Of a stretch of DNA of 64,000 bases, positions 35,448 through 44,526 are shown piece by piece. The notes below the pieces were generated by a model. It had not been told where the DNA came from, made no database searches, and saw only the letters and a program-made list of their open reading frames with translations. The stretch spans positions 129,749-193,748 of the forward strand of contig NZ_LN852693.1 in the NCBI RefSeq assembly GCF_001244545.1, written 5' to 3'. How positions within the stretch are numbered: the first letter of the stretch is position 1; each line of letters begins with the position of its first letter. Made by a program: the position numbers and the translations under genes. This DNA is from Candidatus Stoquefichus sp. SB1. Its GTDB lineage: Bacteria > Bacillota_I > Bacilli_A > Erysipelotrichales > Coprobacillaceae.

Positions 35448-36777
35448 TCCTTTTGTATGATCTATAGAAAAATATAACAGCAATTAAGCTGGCTATGAAT
35501 TCTGATAATGGGAAAGTTATCCAAACGCCTTGTAAACCAATCCAAGGTATTAAGATAAGTGATAATGGAATGATAATAATAAATTGTCTTAAAAGGGAAA
35601 TGATTAATGATAATGAGCCTTTACCTAATGACTCAAAAGCTCCAGCCATTAAAATACCAAATGTTGAAAGAACAAAGCTGAATGATAAAATACGAAGTCC
35701 TACAATTCCTATATCTAACATTGACTGATTCGCGTTAAACATGGAAAGAATAAATTCTGGGAAAAGGTAGAAAAGGAAAGTCCCAGCAAAAAGAATAACT
35801 CCGATTGTTAGACCAGACATTTTTAATGTTTGATCCATTCTGTTTCTTTCTTTGGCACCATAATTATAACTCATAATAGGACGCATACCTTGTATAACAC
35901 CGTTTGAGGGCATATATACAAAGGATTGAAGTTTAAAATAGATACCAAAGAAAGCAACAGCACTTTGAGAAATTGAGGCAAGAATACCATTTAAAATAGA
36001 AACCAGAAGTGAAGGCATACACATCATAACTCCAGAAGGAATAGCAATACTATAAAGCTTTTTATATGTTTCTAAATCAATATGGAAATGTTGAAAAGAT
36101 AAATGGATATGTTCGTTGTATTTAGAAAATAAATAAATAGAAAGAAAGCAGGCACTCATTTGTCCAATAATGGTTGCGATTGCAGCGCCACTGACACCTA
36201 AAGCTGGAAAACCAAAATAGCCAAAGATGAGAATTGGATCTAAGATAATATTAACAATTGCTCCAACAATTTGCATGATCATAGGAACAATCATGTTACC
36301 ACAAGCCTGAAACATTTTTTCAACAGCTAAATGAATAAATGAACCAAATGTTAATGTAATAACAATAGTTCCATATTGCATACCATAGTCAATGACATCT
36401 TGACTTTGAGTAAACATATTTAAAAAAGGATGAATTAAAAAGACTCCTATAATAACAAAAAGTAATGAATGTAATAGTGACATAACAATTCCCTGACTGG
36501 CTACAAATGATGCCTGTTCATCATCATTAGCTCCTAAATGTCTGGCGATAAGTGCATTCATTGCAATACCAATACCACAAGATACAGCTAAAGAAAGATT
36601 TTGTAAGGGATAGATTAAAGAAACGGCAGTTAATGCTGATTCTCCTAATTGGGCGACAAAGATACTATCAATAATATTGTAAAGTGATTGAATAAGCATT
36701 GATATCATTGGCGGAAAAGCCATTGTCATAAGTAATGGGAAAATAGGCTTATAGCCCATTGGATTTTTCTTGTCCAT
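35431..36777 (-). CDS. MATE family efflux transporter
   Basis: 448 residues with 12 membrane segments in two six-helix halves. Family patterns are PLLMTMAFPPMISMLIQSLYNIIDSIFVAQLG at the start, ALTAVSLIYPLQNL, GIGIAMNALIARHLGA and, at the half junction, GVIQGMRPIMSYNYGAKERNRM. Such proteins export drugs or organic cations using Na+ or H+. GAAAAGGAG lies upstream of the ATG. A terminator separates it from the large GGDEF/EAL gene upstream, so it probably has its own promoter. Confidence 0.88.
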   Translation of the reverse strand: MDKKNPMGYKPIFPLLMTMAFPPMISMLIQSLYNIIDSIFVAQLGESALTAVSLIYPLQNLSLAVSCGIGIAMNALIARHLGANDDEQASFVASQGIVMSLLHSLLFVIIGVFLIHPFLNMFTQSQDVIDYGMQYGTIVITLTFGSFIHLAVEKMFQACGNMIVPMIMQIVGAIVNIILDPILIFGYFGFPALGVSGAAIATIIGQMSACFLSIYLFSKYNEHIHLSFQHFHIDLETYKKLYSIAIPSGVMMCMPSLLVSILNGILASISQSAVAFFGIYFKLQSFVYMPSNGVIQGMRPIMSYNYGAKERNRMDQTLKMSGLTIGVILFAGTFLFYLFPEFILSMFNANQSMLDIGIVGLRILSFSFVLSTFGILMAGAFESLGKGSLSLIISLLRQFIIIIPLSLILIPWIGLQGVWITFPLSEFIASLIAVIFFYRSYKRINLSD

Positions 36778-36795
36778 AATTTGTTCTCCTTTTCA

Positions 36796-36847
36796 TAAAA
36801 AAAGCTATAGATGTCTATTTATAATCAGAAATAGAGAAATCTATAGC
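36796..36847 (-). terminator. Terminator of double-GGDEF/EAL gene
   Basis: On the minus strand GCTATAGAT/ATCTATAGC (36847-36804) encloses a second stem TCTATTT/AAATAGA, and is followed by TTTTTTT. Confidence 0.8.
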
Positions 36848-36886
36848 ATAATAGCAAATATGAAATTGCATGACTATTTTATCTGC

Positions 36887-39868
36887 TTATTTTTCATTTG
36901 TCAATCTTTTTTGAAGATAATGAAGAGTATCATTTAATGAGAGTGGATAACTAAAATAATATCCTTGAATATAATCAGGTTGAAATTCTTCAACAATATC
37001 TAATTCTTCTTTGGTTTCAACTCCCTCAATAACAACTTTTAAATTTAATTCATGACAAAAACCAATAATAAATTTAGTAAAACTATAATTAAATGAATCA
37101 GTCTTTATATTTCTAACGAAAGATTGATCAATTTTAATAATATCTAATGGTTCATCTTTTAATAATGATAATGAAGAAGAACCTTTTCCAAAATCATCCA
37201 TCGCAATCTTTAATCCTAATGAACGAAGTTGATTAATAATAGAGATAACTTTTTGATTATCTTTTACAATTGTTGTTTCTGTTAATTCAAGAATCACAAG
37301 TTGAGCAGGTATCTGATAGGTTGTTAACATTTTTTTAACATAATCAATAAAATGATCTTGGATTAACTGAATATAAGAAACATTAATACTAATCATAATA
37401 GTATGATCATATTCTAAAAACGTCTTTAATTTAATAAGAGCTTGTTCTAAAATCCAATTTCCTAATTGAATGATTCCACGTGTATCTTCTAAAATAGGAA
37501 TAAATGTTCCTGGACCAACTTGAGGAAAATCTGGATGATTCCATCTAATTAAAACTTCAAATCCCATTAACTGATGTGAGTTTGCTTTGACTTTTGGCTG
37601 ATAAACAAGAGAAAAACCTTCATATTGATTCATTATGGCTTGTTTTAAAGTGTTTTGTAATCTTAATATATAAGTTTCTTCTTGAAATAAATCAGGATTA
37701 AAAAATGTTAAATCAGTATGAGAATTCCTCTTGCTATACTGTAAAGCAATTTCACAATTACGACGAAGTTCAAGATAAGTGCTGCCATCTTGTGGTTTTA
37801 TGGCGACTCCAGCGTTAAAATGACAAGTTAAGGGTTTTCCTTCATAAGTATGTTTTTGGCTTGCATATGCTTGGATTTTATCAAAAATTTGCTGAATTTT
37901 AGTCGTATCTGTTTCTTTTAAAATAAGTCCAAATTCATCACCATCTAATTTAAAAAGTGTTGTTTCATTATATAACATTGTCTGAATATTTTGAGCAAGA
38001 ATTCTTAAAACATGATCACCAAATTCATGATCATAAAGTTGATTAATCACTTTAAATTGATTAATGTTTAAAATCATAATTGCAAATTGACTCTTTAACT
38101 CATTAATCCGTTTTTCAAATTCAAAATGATTATATAAACTTGTTAAATTATCACGATAATTTTTACGTCCTAAATTAGAAATAAAACCAGCAAATATACT
38201 TGGTTCATGATTATCATCATATTCAACATGACCACGACAACGTAACCAGACATATTCATTATTTTTATTTAAAGCACGATATTCAACAATATGACTATCT
38301 GTTCTTCCATCAGTAATTTGTTGATTACTATTTAAAAATTCATATTTATCATCTTTATGAATTTTTGCTCCAAAAACAGCAGCTGCATTTGTTAAAACAT
38401 CATTAGGAAAAGCAAATTCTTCCACCATAGCAGGAGTATATTTGAAAACACCCGTTTTCATATTACAAATAAAAATATAATCATCAGTACTTTTTACAAG
38501 AGCATTATAAAGTAAATCTTTATTGTAATCAAAATTTTCAACCACAGGGGAATGAATTTTTAAATCATTAAGAGCATATCTTAAATGACTTCTTTTTTTC
38601 CATATATACATTTTTTCATCAGCTTGTGTAATTATATCAGTTGTTGATAATTGATTGTGGGGTAAGACTTCATAAAGACCAAAACAAAAACTTAGGATAT
38701 AAGGCAAGTTTTGATTGTTTTGAATTGTTTTGAGTTTATTTAAAATCAATAACATTGTTTGATTAACCTGATGGGTTGTATTATCATAAAAAGAGATAAT
38801 AAATTCATCACCGCTTAATCTAAAAAACAAATCTTTTTTATGGATTAAGGATGATACAGTATCAGTAATGGTTTTAATAAAAAAATCTCCAGCTTGATGT
38901 CCATAAGTATCATTAATTGTTTTTAAATGATCCAAATCAAATAAACATACAATAATATTTTTATTTTCTTTTTTGGCTTCTTCAATTTGACTAGATAATT
39001 TCTTTTTACCAGCACGTCGATTATAAATACCTGTTAAATCATCATAACTTGCTTTATTTTGAACATCTTTAAAATGAGTAATATCAATAGAATATTGAAA
39101 ATGAACAAGGGAATGATCAAACCATTCCACCATAGAATCATAATTCTGATAAATATGTTGATTAGACGTACTATGTTCTTCCCATATTACACAATCATGA
39201 GGATTATGTACAAGATGATTGACAGGACATTGTAAACAACGTCCTTTTTGATTTTTTTGAAAGACTTGCCAACATTTTTGACCAATAGGATGATTTAATT
39301 GATAAACATCTTTCATTTGATTATTAACATAAAGAATTTCATCTGTATGAGGATTTGTAATATACACATTGGCTTTAATATTATTGAGAATTTGTCCAAC
39401 AATAGACTGATTAAATATTTTTCTTTGATAAGTATCTTTGTTATCAAAAATATCACTATACATTTTTCCTAATTGTTCTAAAAAGTCTTTTTCTTCATCA
39501 GTATAATTGATTCTATTTTTAGCTTTACAAAAAAATAAGCAGCCATAATAAGTATTATGAGACTGAATAGGTACAATATGAACATAATATTGATGAGATA
39601 ATGATTCTAAAATAAAATCAAAAGCAGATTGATGATTTTTAGGAATATTATTTTCATTAATAGAAGATTTTTGAATACTAAAATAATCATGATCTTGATA
39701 ATTACTTTTTAAAAACAAACCACAAATATTATCAATATCAATGATGTTTTTAATGATTTTATATAAAGAATGAAATACATTTTTATAATCACTTTCTAAA
39801 AAGAATTCACGAAAGTCTTTACAATGTTGATATAACATTAATAAATACTTGCTATTATCTTTATTCAT
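36887..39868 (-). CDS. Cytosolic double-GGDEF plus EAL c-di-GMP protein
   Basis: 993 residues without membrane segments. Order: N-terminal GAF-like domain (~15-150), PAS-like domain with a Cys-rich stretch (CLQCPVNHLVHNPHDC, ~160-280), GGDEF 1 (SGDEF near 351), a second PAS (~460-590), GGDEF 2 (DGDEF near 643) and EAL (~745-985). Both GGDEF motifs look competent (S/D-G-D-E-F). The EAL domain has EVLIRW, SINVS, ELTET, DDFGKGSSS, KIDQSF, EGVET and QGYYFSYP, so it also looks catalytic. Net direction (synthesis or hydrolysis of c-di-GMP) is not predictable. The paired cysteines and GAF/PAS domains suggest redox or ligand sensing. It lies 1 kb from the pilus cluster. Confidence 0.88.
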   Translation of the reverse strand: MNKDNSKYLLMLYQHCKDFREFFLESDYKNVFHSLYKIIKNIIDIDNICGLFLKSNYQDHDYFSIQKSSINENNIPKNHQSAFDFILESLSHQYYVHIVPIQSHNTYYGCLFFCKAKNRINYTDEEKDFLEQLGKMYSDIFDNKDTYQRKIFNQSIVGQILNNIKANVYITNPHTDEILYVNNQMKDVYQLNHPIGQKCWQVFQKNQKGRCLQCPVNHLVHNPHDCVIWEEHSTSNQHIYQNYDSMVEWFDHSLVHFQYSIDITHFKDVQNKASYDDLTGIYNRRAGKKKLSSQIEEAKKENKNIIVCLFDLDHLKTINDTYGHQAGDFFIKTITDTVSSLIHKKDLFFRLSGDEFIISFYDNTTHQVNQTMLLILNKLKTIQNNQNLPYILSFCFGLYEVLPHNQLSTTDIITQADEKMYIWKKRSHLRYALNDLKIHSPVVENFDYNKDLLYNALVKSTDDYIFICNMKTGVFKYTPAMVEEFAFPNDVLTNAAAVFGAKIHKDDKYEFLNSNQQITDGRTDSHIVEYRALNKNNEYVWLRCRGHVEYDDNHEPSIFAGFISNLGRKNYRDNLTSLYNHFEFEKRINELKSQFAIMILNINQFKVINQLYDHEFGDHVLRILAQNIQTMLYNETTLFKLDGDEFGLILKETDTTKIQQIFDKIQAYASQKHTYEGKPLTCHFNAGVAIKPQDGSTYLELRRNCEIALQYSKRNSHTDLTFFNPDLFQEETYILRLQNTLKQAIMNQYEGFSLVYQPKVKANSHQLMGFEVLIRWNHPDFPQVGPGTFIPILEDTRGIIQLGNWILEQALIKLKTFLEYDHTIMISINVSYIQLIQDHFIDYVKKMLTTYQIPAQLVILELTETTIVKDNQKVISIINQLRSLGLKIAMDDFGKGSSSLSLLKDEPLDIIKIDQSFVRNIKTDSFNYSFTKFIIGFCHELNLKVVIEGVETKEELDIVEEFQPDYIQGYYFSYPLSLNDTLHYLQKRLTNEK

Positions 39869-39948
39869 TGTTAATCACCTCAATAATTATTATAAATCTT
39901 TTTTATTGATATTGCACCAAATTCATGATGATTTCAAAAGTCTTTTAC

Positions 39949-39977
39949 ATGACAAAATAAAAAAAGTATAGTATATT
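39949..39977 (+). promoter_or_regulatory. Promoter of DMT transporter gene
   Basis: ATGACA (39949-39954), 17-bp spacer, TATATT (39972-39977). Confidence 0.55.
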
Positions 39978-39998
39978 AATGAACATTGGAGTGATATT

Positions 39999-40874
39999 AT
40001 GAAAAATAAAGGTATTATTATGATTATATTGGCTGCTTTTTGTTTTGCAGTGATGAATATGTTTGTTAAATTAGCTGGGGATTTACCATCTATTCAAAAA
40101 AGTTTTTTTAGAAATTTAGTAGCTGTTTTTATCGCTTTTTCAGTATTGAAAAAAAGTGGTGTAGGTTTTCAAATTAAAAAAGAAAATATTGGTTTATTAC
40201 TAGGAAGGTCTATTTGTGGGACAATTGGGATTATTGCTAATTTTTATGCAGTAGATCATCTTTTATTATCAGATGCATCAATTATTCAAAAGTTAAGTCC
40301 TTTCTTTGTGATTATCTTTTCTTTCTTTTTATTAAAAGAGCATGTTAACAAAAAACAAGTCTTTTCTATCATTATTGCATTTATAGGAACATTATTTATT
40401 GTTAAACCAAGTTTTCAAAATACACAAATGACAGCAAGTTTAATAGCATTAATAGGGGCAATGGGAGCAGGGATGGCTTATACAATGGTCAGAATGTTAT
40501 CACAAAGAGATGTCAAAGGACCACAGATTGTTTTCTATTTTTCATTATTTTCATGTTTAAGCGTTGTTCCTTATTTGATCTTTCATTTTGAAGCAATGAC
40601 TTTACAACAAATAATAATATTATTGTTGGCTGGAATAAGTGCAGCAGGAGGACAATTTGCTGTCACAGCAGCATATTCTTATTCAGCAGGAAGAGATATT
40701 TCATTATATGATTATTCACAAGTTATTTTTGCGGCTATTTTAGGATTTATTGTTTTTAAACAAATTCCTGATATATTAAGTCTATTAGGTTATTTAATTA
40801 TCTTTGGTATTACATGTTATATGTATATTCAAAATCGTAAAAGTCATTGTATAAAGAAAGAATCTTCACTATAA
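39999..40874 (+). CDS. DMT superfamily (EamA) transporter
   Basis: 291 residues with ten membrane helices forming two EamA repeats (IIMIILAAFCFAVMNMFVKL ... VFSIIIAFIGTLFIVKPSF; LIALIGAMGAGMAYTMVRML ... LGYLIIFGITCYMY). The N-terminal repeat has the SFFRNLVA loop common in this group of metabolite exporters. The substrate is unknown. A promoter for the first pilin gene lies inside its last codons. Confidence 0.85.
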   Translation: MKNKGIIMIILAAFCFAVMNMFVKLAGDLPSIQKSFFRNLVAVFIAFSVLKKSGVGFQIKKENIGLLLGRSICGTIGIIANFYAVDHLLLSDASIIQKLSPFFVIIFSFFLLKEHVNKKQVFSIIIAFIGTLFIVKPSFQNTQMTASLIALIGAMGAGMAYTMVRMLSQRDVKGPQIVFYFSLFSCLSVVPYLIFHFEAMTLQQIIILLLAGISAAGGQFAVTAAYSYSAGRDISLYDYSQVIFAAILGFIVFKQIPDILSLLGYLIIFGITCYMYIQNRKSHCIKKESSL

Positions 40875-40875
40875 T
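40847..40875 (+). promoter_or_regulatory. Promoter of first pilin gene
   Basis: TTGTAT (40847-40852), 17-bp spacer, TATAAT (40870-40875), inside the 3' end of the DMT gene. Confidence 0.55.
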
Positions 40876-40900
40876 GAAATAGAAAGAGAGAAAATAGATT

Positions 40901-41398
40901 ATGAAGAAGAATAAAAAAGGTTTTACTTTAATAGAAATTATTGTAGTTGTTGTTATTTTAGCAGTACTAATGGCGGTCGCAGTACCGTCGGTGCTTAAAT
41001 ATGTAGATGAAGCAAACGATGCAAAGTATATAACCCAGGCTAGAAGCGCTTATACAATTCTCAATAAAGAAATTGTCAAAGCTGTTGTGAGTGCGCCTAA
41101 CCGTACATTAAGTAGTGCTGATTTTGAAGCCATAGTTGAAAATAGTGATTTTAGTGATTTAAAAGATATTTGTGCTGTTTCACTTCCACAATTAGCAGCT
41201 ATTGATGGAGAATTACCACAAGATGATGAGCTTATTACCATTGATAATATTCCAAAAACATATTGTTTTGTGATTGGAAAAATAGATGACGATATTAAAG
41301 CAGAACGTTATATTACACTTAAAGAAAATGAAATCGTAGAAGTCTCAGATACTAATCTGGGATTTGGACAATTAATTGAAATATCACATGAAAATTAA
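40901..41398 (+). CDS. Type IV pilin-like protein (prepilin)
   Basis: 165 residues. A short basic leader MKKNKKG is followed by the class-III cleavage/assembly segment FTLIEIIVVVVILAVLMAVA, with mature Phe1 and Glu5, then VPSVLKYVDEANDAKY, and an acidic C-terminal head. It is cleaved and N-methylated by the prepilin peptidase encoded at 42539. It is the first of five prepilins with the FTLIE motif in this cluster and has its own promoter, separate from the following pilin gene. Confidence 0.9.
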   Translation: MKKNKKGFTLIEIIVVVVILAVLMAVAVPSVLKYVDEANDAKYITQARSAYTILNKEIVKAVVSAPNRTLSSADFEAIVENSDFSDLKDICAVSLPQLAAIDGELPQDDELITIDNIPKTYCFVIGKIDDDIKAERYITLKENEIVEVSDTNLGFGQLIEISHEN

Positions 41399-41409
41399 AA
41401 AAACATTAT

Positions 41410-41453
41410 AGATTACATAAGGATTACATTTCATCACAAAGACATCACAAAAC
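41410..41453. repeat. Four 11-bp-phased repeats upstream of pilin gene
   Basis: ATTACAT at 41411 and 41422, ATCACAAA at 41432 and 41443: spacings 11, 10 and 11 bases. ATCACAAA is the reverse complement of the TTTGTGAT core found at the SARP operon and surface-protein promoters. The array ends 54 bases upstream of the pilin -35. Binding by the SARP protein is inference. Confidence 0.5.
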
Positions 41454-41506
41454 AGTAATTTTCTTTGCAACAAATGAGAGAAATTTGCATAATATCTCAC
41501 AATCCC

Positions 41507-41535
41507 TTGCGTGAAAAATCGTTTTAAGATATAAT
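41507..41535 (+). promoter_or_regulatory. Promoter of (probable major) pilin gene
   Basis: TTGCGT (41507-41512), 17-bp spacer, TATAAT (41530-41535); GGGAGG follows 8 bases before the start codon. Confidence 0.65.
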
Positions 41536-41561
41536 TTATCTATGAAAGGGAGGATATTGAA

Positions 41562-42053
41562 ATGAATATCAAAAAATTAAGAGAGTTAAAGAAAAACAAA
41601 AAAGGTTTTACTTTAATTGAGATTATTGTTGTTATTGTAATCTTGGCAGTACTATTAGCTGTAGCTGTACCTTCAGTTTTAAATTATTTAGATGAAGCAG
41701 ATAATGCTAAATTACTCGCAAATGCAAGAGCTGTTATGAATTCTGCTCAAGCTGAAGTAATAAAAGAAGCAGTTACTTCTGACGGTATAACATCTGCTGA
41801 ATTAACAGCTTTACCAGCTAAAATTGTAACTGCTTCTGGTGTGGATTGTACAGTTAACGCTTTATACACTGGAGAAGGAACGATTAGTAACGAAGGAAAA
41901 AATAACATTACTACTTCTGCTACACCAATGACTGCTAATACAGATTCTGATACTGCTAAACGTGAACTTTCAGCTGTTAAAATGACAATTAATGGTGTAC
42001 CTATTATCGCTGTAATTAATGATAAGATTTACTTGGGTGCTGCTAGTAACTAG
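41562..42053 (+). CDS. Type IV pilin, probable major subunit
   Basis: 163 residues. Leader MNIKKLRELKKNKKG, then FTLIEIIVVIVILAVLLAVA with Phe1/Glu5, VPSVLNYLDEADNAKLLANARAV and a small Ala/Thr/Ser-rich head (AEVIKEAVTSDGITSAELTALPAK...). The strong individual promoter and ribosome binding site, the compact head and a strong terminator directly after the gene suggest a highly expressed major pilin; that rank is inference. N-terminal 50 residues are nearly the same as in the pilins at 40901 and 52340. Confidence 0.88.
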   Translation: MNIKKLRELKKNKKGFTLIEIIVVIVILAVLLAVAVPSVLNYLDEADNAKLLANARAVMNSAQAEVIKEAVTSDGITSAELTALPAKIVTASGVDCTVNALYTGEGTISNEGKNNITTSATPMTANTDSDTAKRELSAVKMTINGVPIIAVINDKIYLGAASN

Positions 42054-42067
42054 TATTTATTGTCTAT

Positions 42068-42100
42068 AAACCCTTTCTCTTTTTTGAGAGAGGGTTTCAT
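42068..42100 (+). terminator. Terminator after major pilin gene
   Basis: 12-bp stem AAACCCTTTCTC/GAGAGAGGGTTT with one G-T pair and a 6-base loop (42068-42097), followed by CATTCTT. The weak T-run may allow read-through. Confidence 0.75.
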
Positions 42101-42538
42101 TCTTAATGATATTAGTTTGAATATAATAATGACTAACACTGTTTTTTTGTATTAGAATATGTATACAATGATAATTATTTGACAAATGCAAATACAGGCA
42201 TTTGAATTATATGATATAAAACATTATTAATATTTTAACTAATAAGTAGCAGAAAAATTTTGATGGTGGATAGTTTTAATTGTGTTGAAAATTAAATTTA
42301 TATTTAAAGCATGGAAAAATGTATAAAACAGTTGTTTGAAAGGGATTAAATAATTCGAATAGTGTTGTCTAATTAAACTTGATTTAAAAGTGAAGGATTA
42401 ATAATTGATGCAAGAAATAGTAGGAACCGATTTATATTTTATGATAGTACTAAGAATGATTATGTAAGTTATTATGCAACAATATAACCAAACAATAAAG
42501 TAATAATCGCAAAAAATAAAGAGTAAGGGGTATTAGTG
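42101..42538 (+). other. Long intergenic region inside pilus cluster
   Basis: About 440 bases of very AT-rich DNA with no gene. It contains TTGACA (42179-42184) immediately fused to a perfect inverted repeat CAAATGC/GCATTTG (42183-42204, 8-base spacer), a possible operator, with TATGAT at 42210. Near its end a stop-flanked stretch of about 33 codons (to 42487) reads FKSEGLIIDARNSRNRFIFY and onward; it has no start codon and may be a remnant of a lost pilin-like or surface gene. A single TATGCAACA half-site, as in the S24 operator, lies at 42473-42481. Confidence 0.4.
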
Positions 42539-43303
42539 ATGGAGGCAATATTTATATTTTTATATGTTTATGTGTTTGTTGTTGGGGCATGTATTGCTAG
42601 TTTTATAAATGTTGTGATTTATCGTTTGCCTCTAGGAATCAGTGTTGCTAAAGGAAGAAGTTTTTGTCCAACGTGTCAACATCAGTTACATGCAATAGAT
42701 TTGATACCAATATTAAGTTGGATTACTTTAGGTGGTAAATGTCGTTATTGTAAAGCAAAAATACCAGTGAGAGATACTTTACTAGAAGTATTAGGTGGAT
42801 TGTTAGGAATGTTATGTTTTTATCGTTATGGTATAAATTGGATGACATTAATATCGTTTGTGTTTGCAATGATATTAGTAGCTATTGGTATGATTGATTT
42901 AGATACAATGACGATTCCTAATTCATTAATTATTGCTTGTTTGATTGTGACAGTAATATCTTATCCTTTTATTGATTTAAGTATTATGGATCGTATTATT
43001 GGATTTTTAATTGTGAGTTTGCCAATGTATGCAATGAATTATATCATTCCTGATTGTTTTGGTGGAGGAGATATTAAATTGATTGCTGTATGTGGTTTGA
43101 TGCTTGGTTGGGTTCATTTATTGGTTGGTATGTTTATTGCAATTGTGATTGCTGGAAGTTATGCTGGGTATTTAATGTTGAGTCATAAGGTTGATAAAAA
43201 AGATCATATTGCATTTGGACCATATATTTGTTTTGGATTGTTTGTTGCTTTATTATATGGTGAAAATCTGTTACAATTGTATTTAGGAATGTTTGGACTT
43301 TAA
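42539..43303 (+). CDS. pilD: Prepilin peptidase (A24 family)
   Basis: A 254-residue inner-membrane aspartyl protease that removes prepilin leaders and methylates the new N-terminus. The N-terminal methyltransferase-type domain has FINVVIYRLPLGISVAKGRSFCPTCQ and CRYCKAKIPVRD (two CxxC zinc pairs). The catalytic aspartates are in MIDLDTMTIPN and GGGDIKL. Seven to eight membrane helices. The ATG at 42539 is favoured by GTAAGGGG 8 bases upstream; the GTG at 42536 is less likely. It heads the run of pilus-assembly genes to 53197. Confidence 0.93.
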   Translation: MEAIFIFLYVYVFVVGACIASFINVVIYRLPLGISVAKGRSFCPTCQHQLHAIDLIPILSWITLGGKCRYCKAKIPVRDTLLEVLGGLLGMLCFYRYGINWMTLISFVFAMILVAIGMIDLDTMTIPNSLIIACLIVTVISYPFIDLSIMDRIIGFLIVSLPMYAMNYIIPDCFGGGDIKLIAVCGLMLGWVHLLVGMFIAIVIAGSYAGYLMLSHKVDKKDHIAFGPYICFGLFVALLYGENLLQLYLGMFGL

Positions 43304-43322
43304 AAAGAGGAGTTGAACGTTA

Positions 43323-44516
43323 ATGGCAACGTTTAGGTATACTGCAAAAGATATAAATTCTAAGAAATTTCATGGCAAGGTTGAAGCGAATTCACGTGAG
43401 GAACTTGTCACTTTATTGCGTTCTGATAATTTATATCTTTTGAAGTGCAAAGAATATAATGAAGAAGGAAATCATTATAAAATCAAATTGAAAGAATTAG
43501 CTGAATTATGTAGACAAGTAGGAACTATGATTTCTTCTGGTATTAGTTTAATTATGGCTATGAATATTATGACTAAAAGAGAAACTAATCCTAAGTTGGA
43601 AAAGATATATAAAGATGTTTATATAAAGTTACAACAAGGTTTTACCTTATCTAATGCTTTAGTAGCACAGGGACGTGCTTTTCCAAATTTAATGATTAAT
43701 ATGATTCACTCAAGTGAGTCTACTGGTATGATGGATAAAACACTTTTGAAACTGGCTGATCAATATGACAAAGATAGTAAAATAAATGCTAAGGTTAAAA
43801 GTGCAATGTTTTATCCTATTATATTGATAGTTGTAACTGTTGGAGTCGTTATGCTGGTATTTACAATGATTTTGCCAAACTTCTTAACATTATTTGAAGG
43901 TATGGATATGCCATTTATTACGCAAGTTATGTTTGCGATTAGTGATGCTATTATTAATTATGGACATTGGATATTAATTGTTATCTTAATTTTAATTGCA
44001 GGAATATCTTATTTGTTAAGAGTCGATAAGGTAAGGCTTCAATTTGATAAATTTAAATTGTCTATTCCTAAAGTTGGAAGTTTATTAAAAATTATTTATA
44101 CAGCTAGGTTTGCAAGGAGTATGAGTTCTTTATATTCTAGTGGTGTTTCTATGATCAATTCATTAAACTTAGCGAAAACGACAGTTAATAATGCATACAT
44201 TGAAAGTCAGTTTGACGATGTAGTTCATTCTGTAAGAGATGGAACAAACTTGTCTACTGCTATTAGTGAAGTGCATGGATTTGATGCAAAATTACCTAAT
44301 GCTATATATGTAGGAGAAGAAAGTGGAAAGTTAGATGATATGTTACAACGAATAGCTGATGATTTTGATTTTGAATCAGAAATGGCTATTGAAAAGTTAG
44401 TGACATTATTACAACCTGTCATGATTATTATTTTAGGTGTTTTAATTTGTATGGTTGTTGTATCTGTTATTTTACCAATTTATAGTATGTATGGCAATGT
44501 AAGTGGAAAAGGATAG
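43323..44516 (+). CDS. pilC: Type IV pilus inner-membrane platform protein PilC
   Basis: 397 residues of the GspF/PilC family. Two T2SSF domains: first LAELCRQVGTMISSGISLIMAMNIM...FPNLMINMIHSSESTGMMDKTLLKLADQY, second ARFARSMSSLYSSGVSMINSLNLA...LPNAIYVGEESGKLDDMLQRIAD. Three membrane segments (~170-195, ~215-235, ~370-392). It couples the PilB/PilT motors to the pilus. It starts 20 bases after pilD and overlaps the upstream region of the PilM-PilN gene. Confidence 0.93.
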   Translation: MATFRYTAKDINSKKFHGKVEANSREELVTLLRSDNLYLLKCKEYNEEGNHYKIKLKELAELCRQVGTMISSGISLIMAMNIMTKRETNPKLEKIYKDVYIKLQQGFTLSNALVAQGRAFPNLMINMIHSSESTGMMDKTLLKLADQYDKDSKINAKVKSAMFYPIILIVVTVGVVMLVFTMILPNFLTLFEGMDMPFITQVMFAISDAIINYGHWILIVILILIAGISYLLRVDKVRLQFDKFKLSIPKVGSLLKIIYTARFARSMSSLYSSGVSMINSLNLAKTTVNNAYIESQFDDVVHSVRDGTNLSTAISEVHGFDAKLPNAIYVGEESGKLDDMLQRIADDFDFESEMAIEKLVTLLQPVMIIILGVLICMVVVSVILPIYSMYGNVSGKG

Positions 44517-44526
44517 GAGGGAATAT

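Noticed and set aside
41466..41491. TGCAAC and TTGCAT pair upstream of the pilin gene resembling the S24 operator
   Set aside because: The arms point in the opposite order (everted) from the two good operators and the spacing differs.
42473..42481. TATGCAACA, identical to one arm of the S24 operator
   Set aside because: There is no matching second arm nearby and no promoter overlap, so it is treated as chance.
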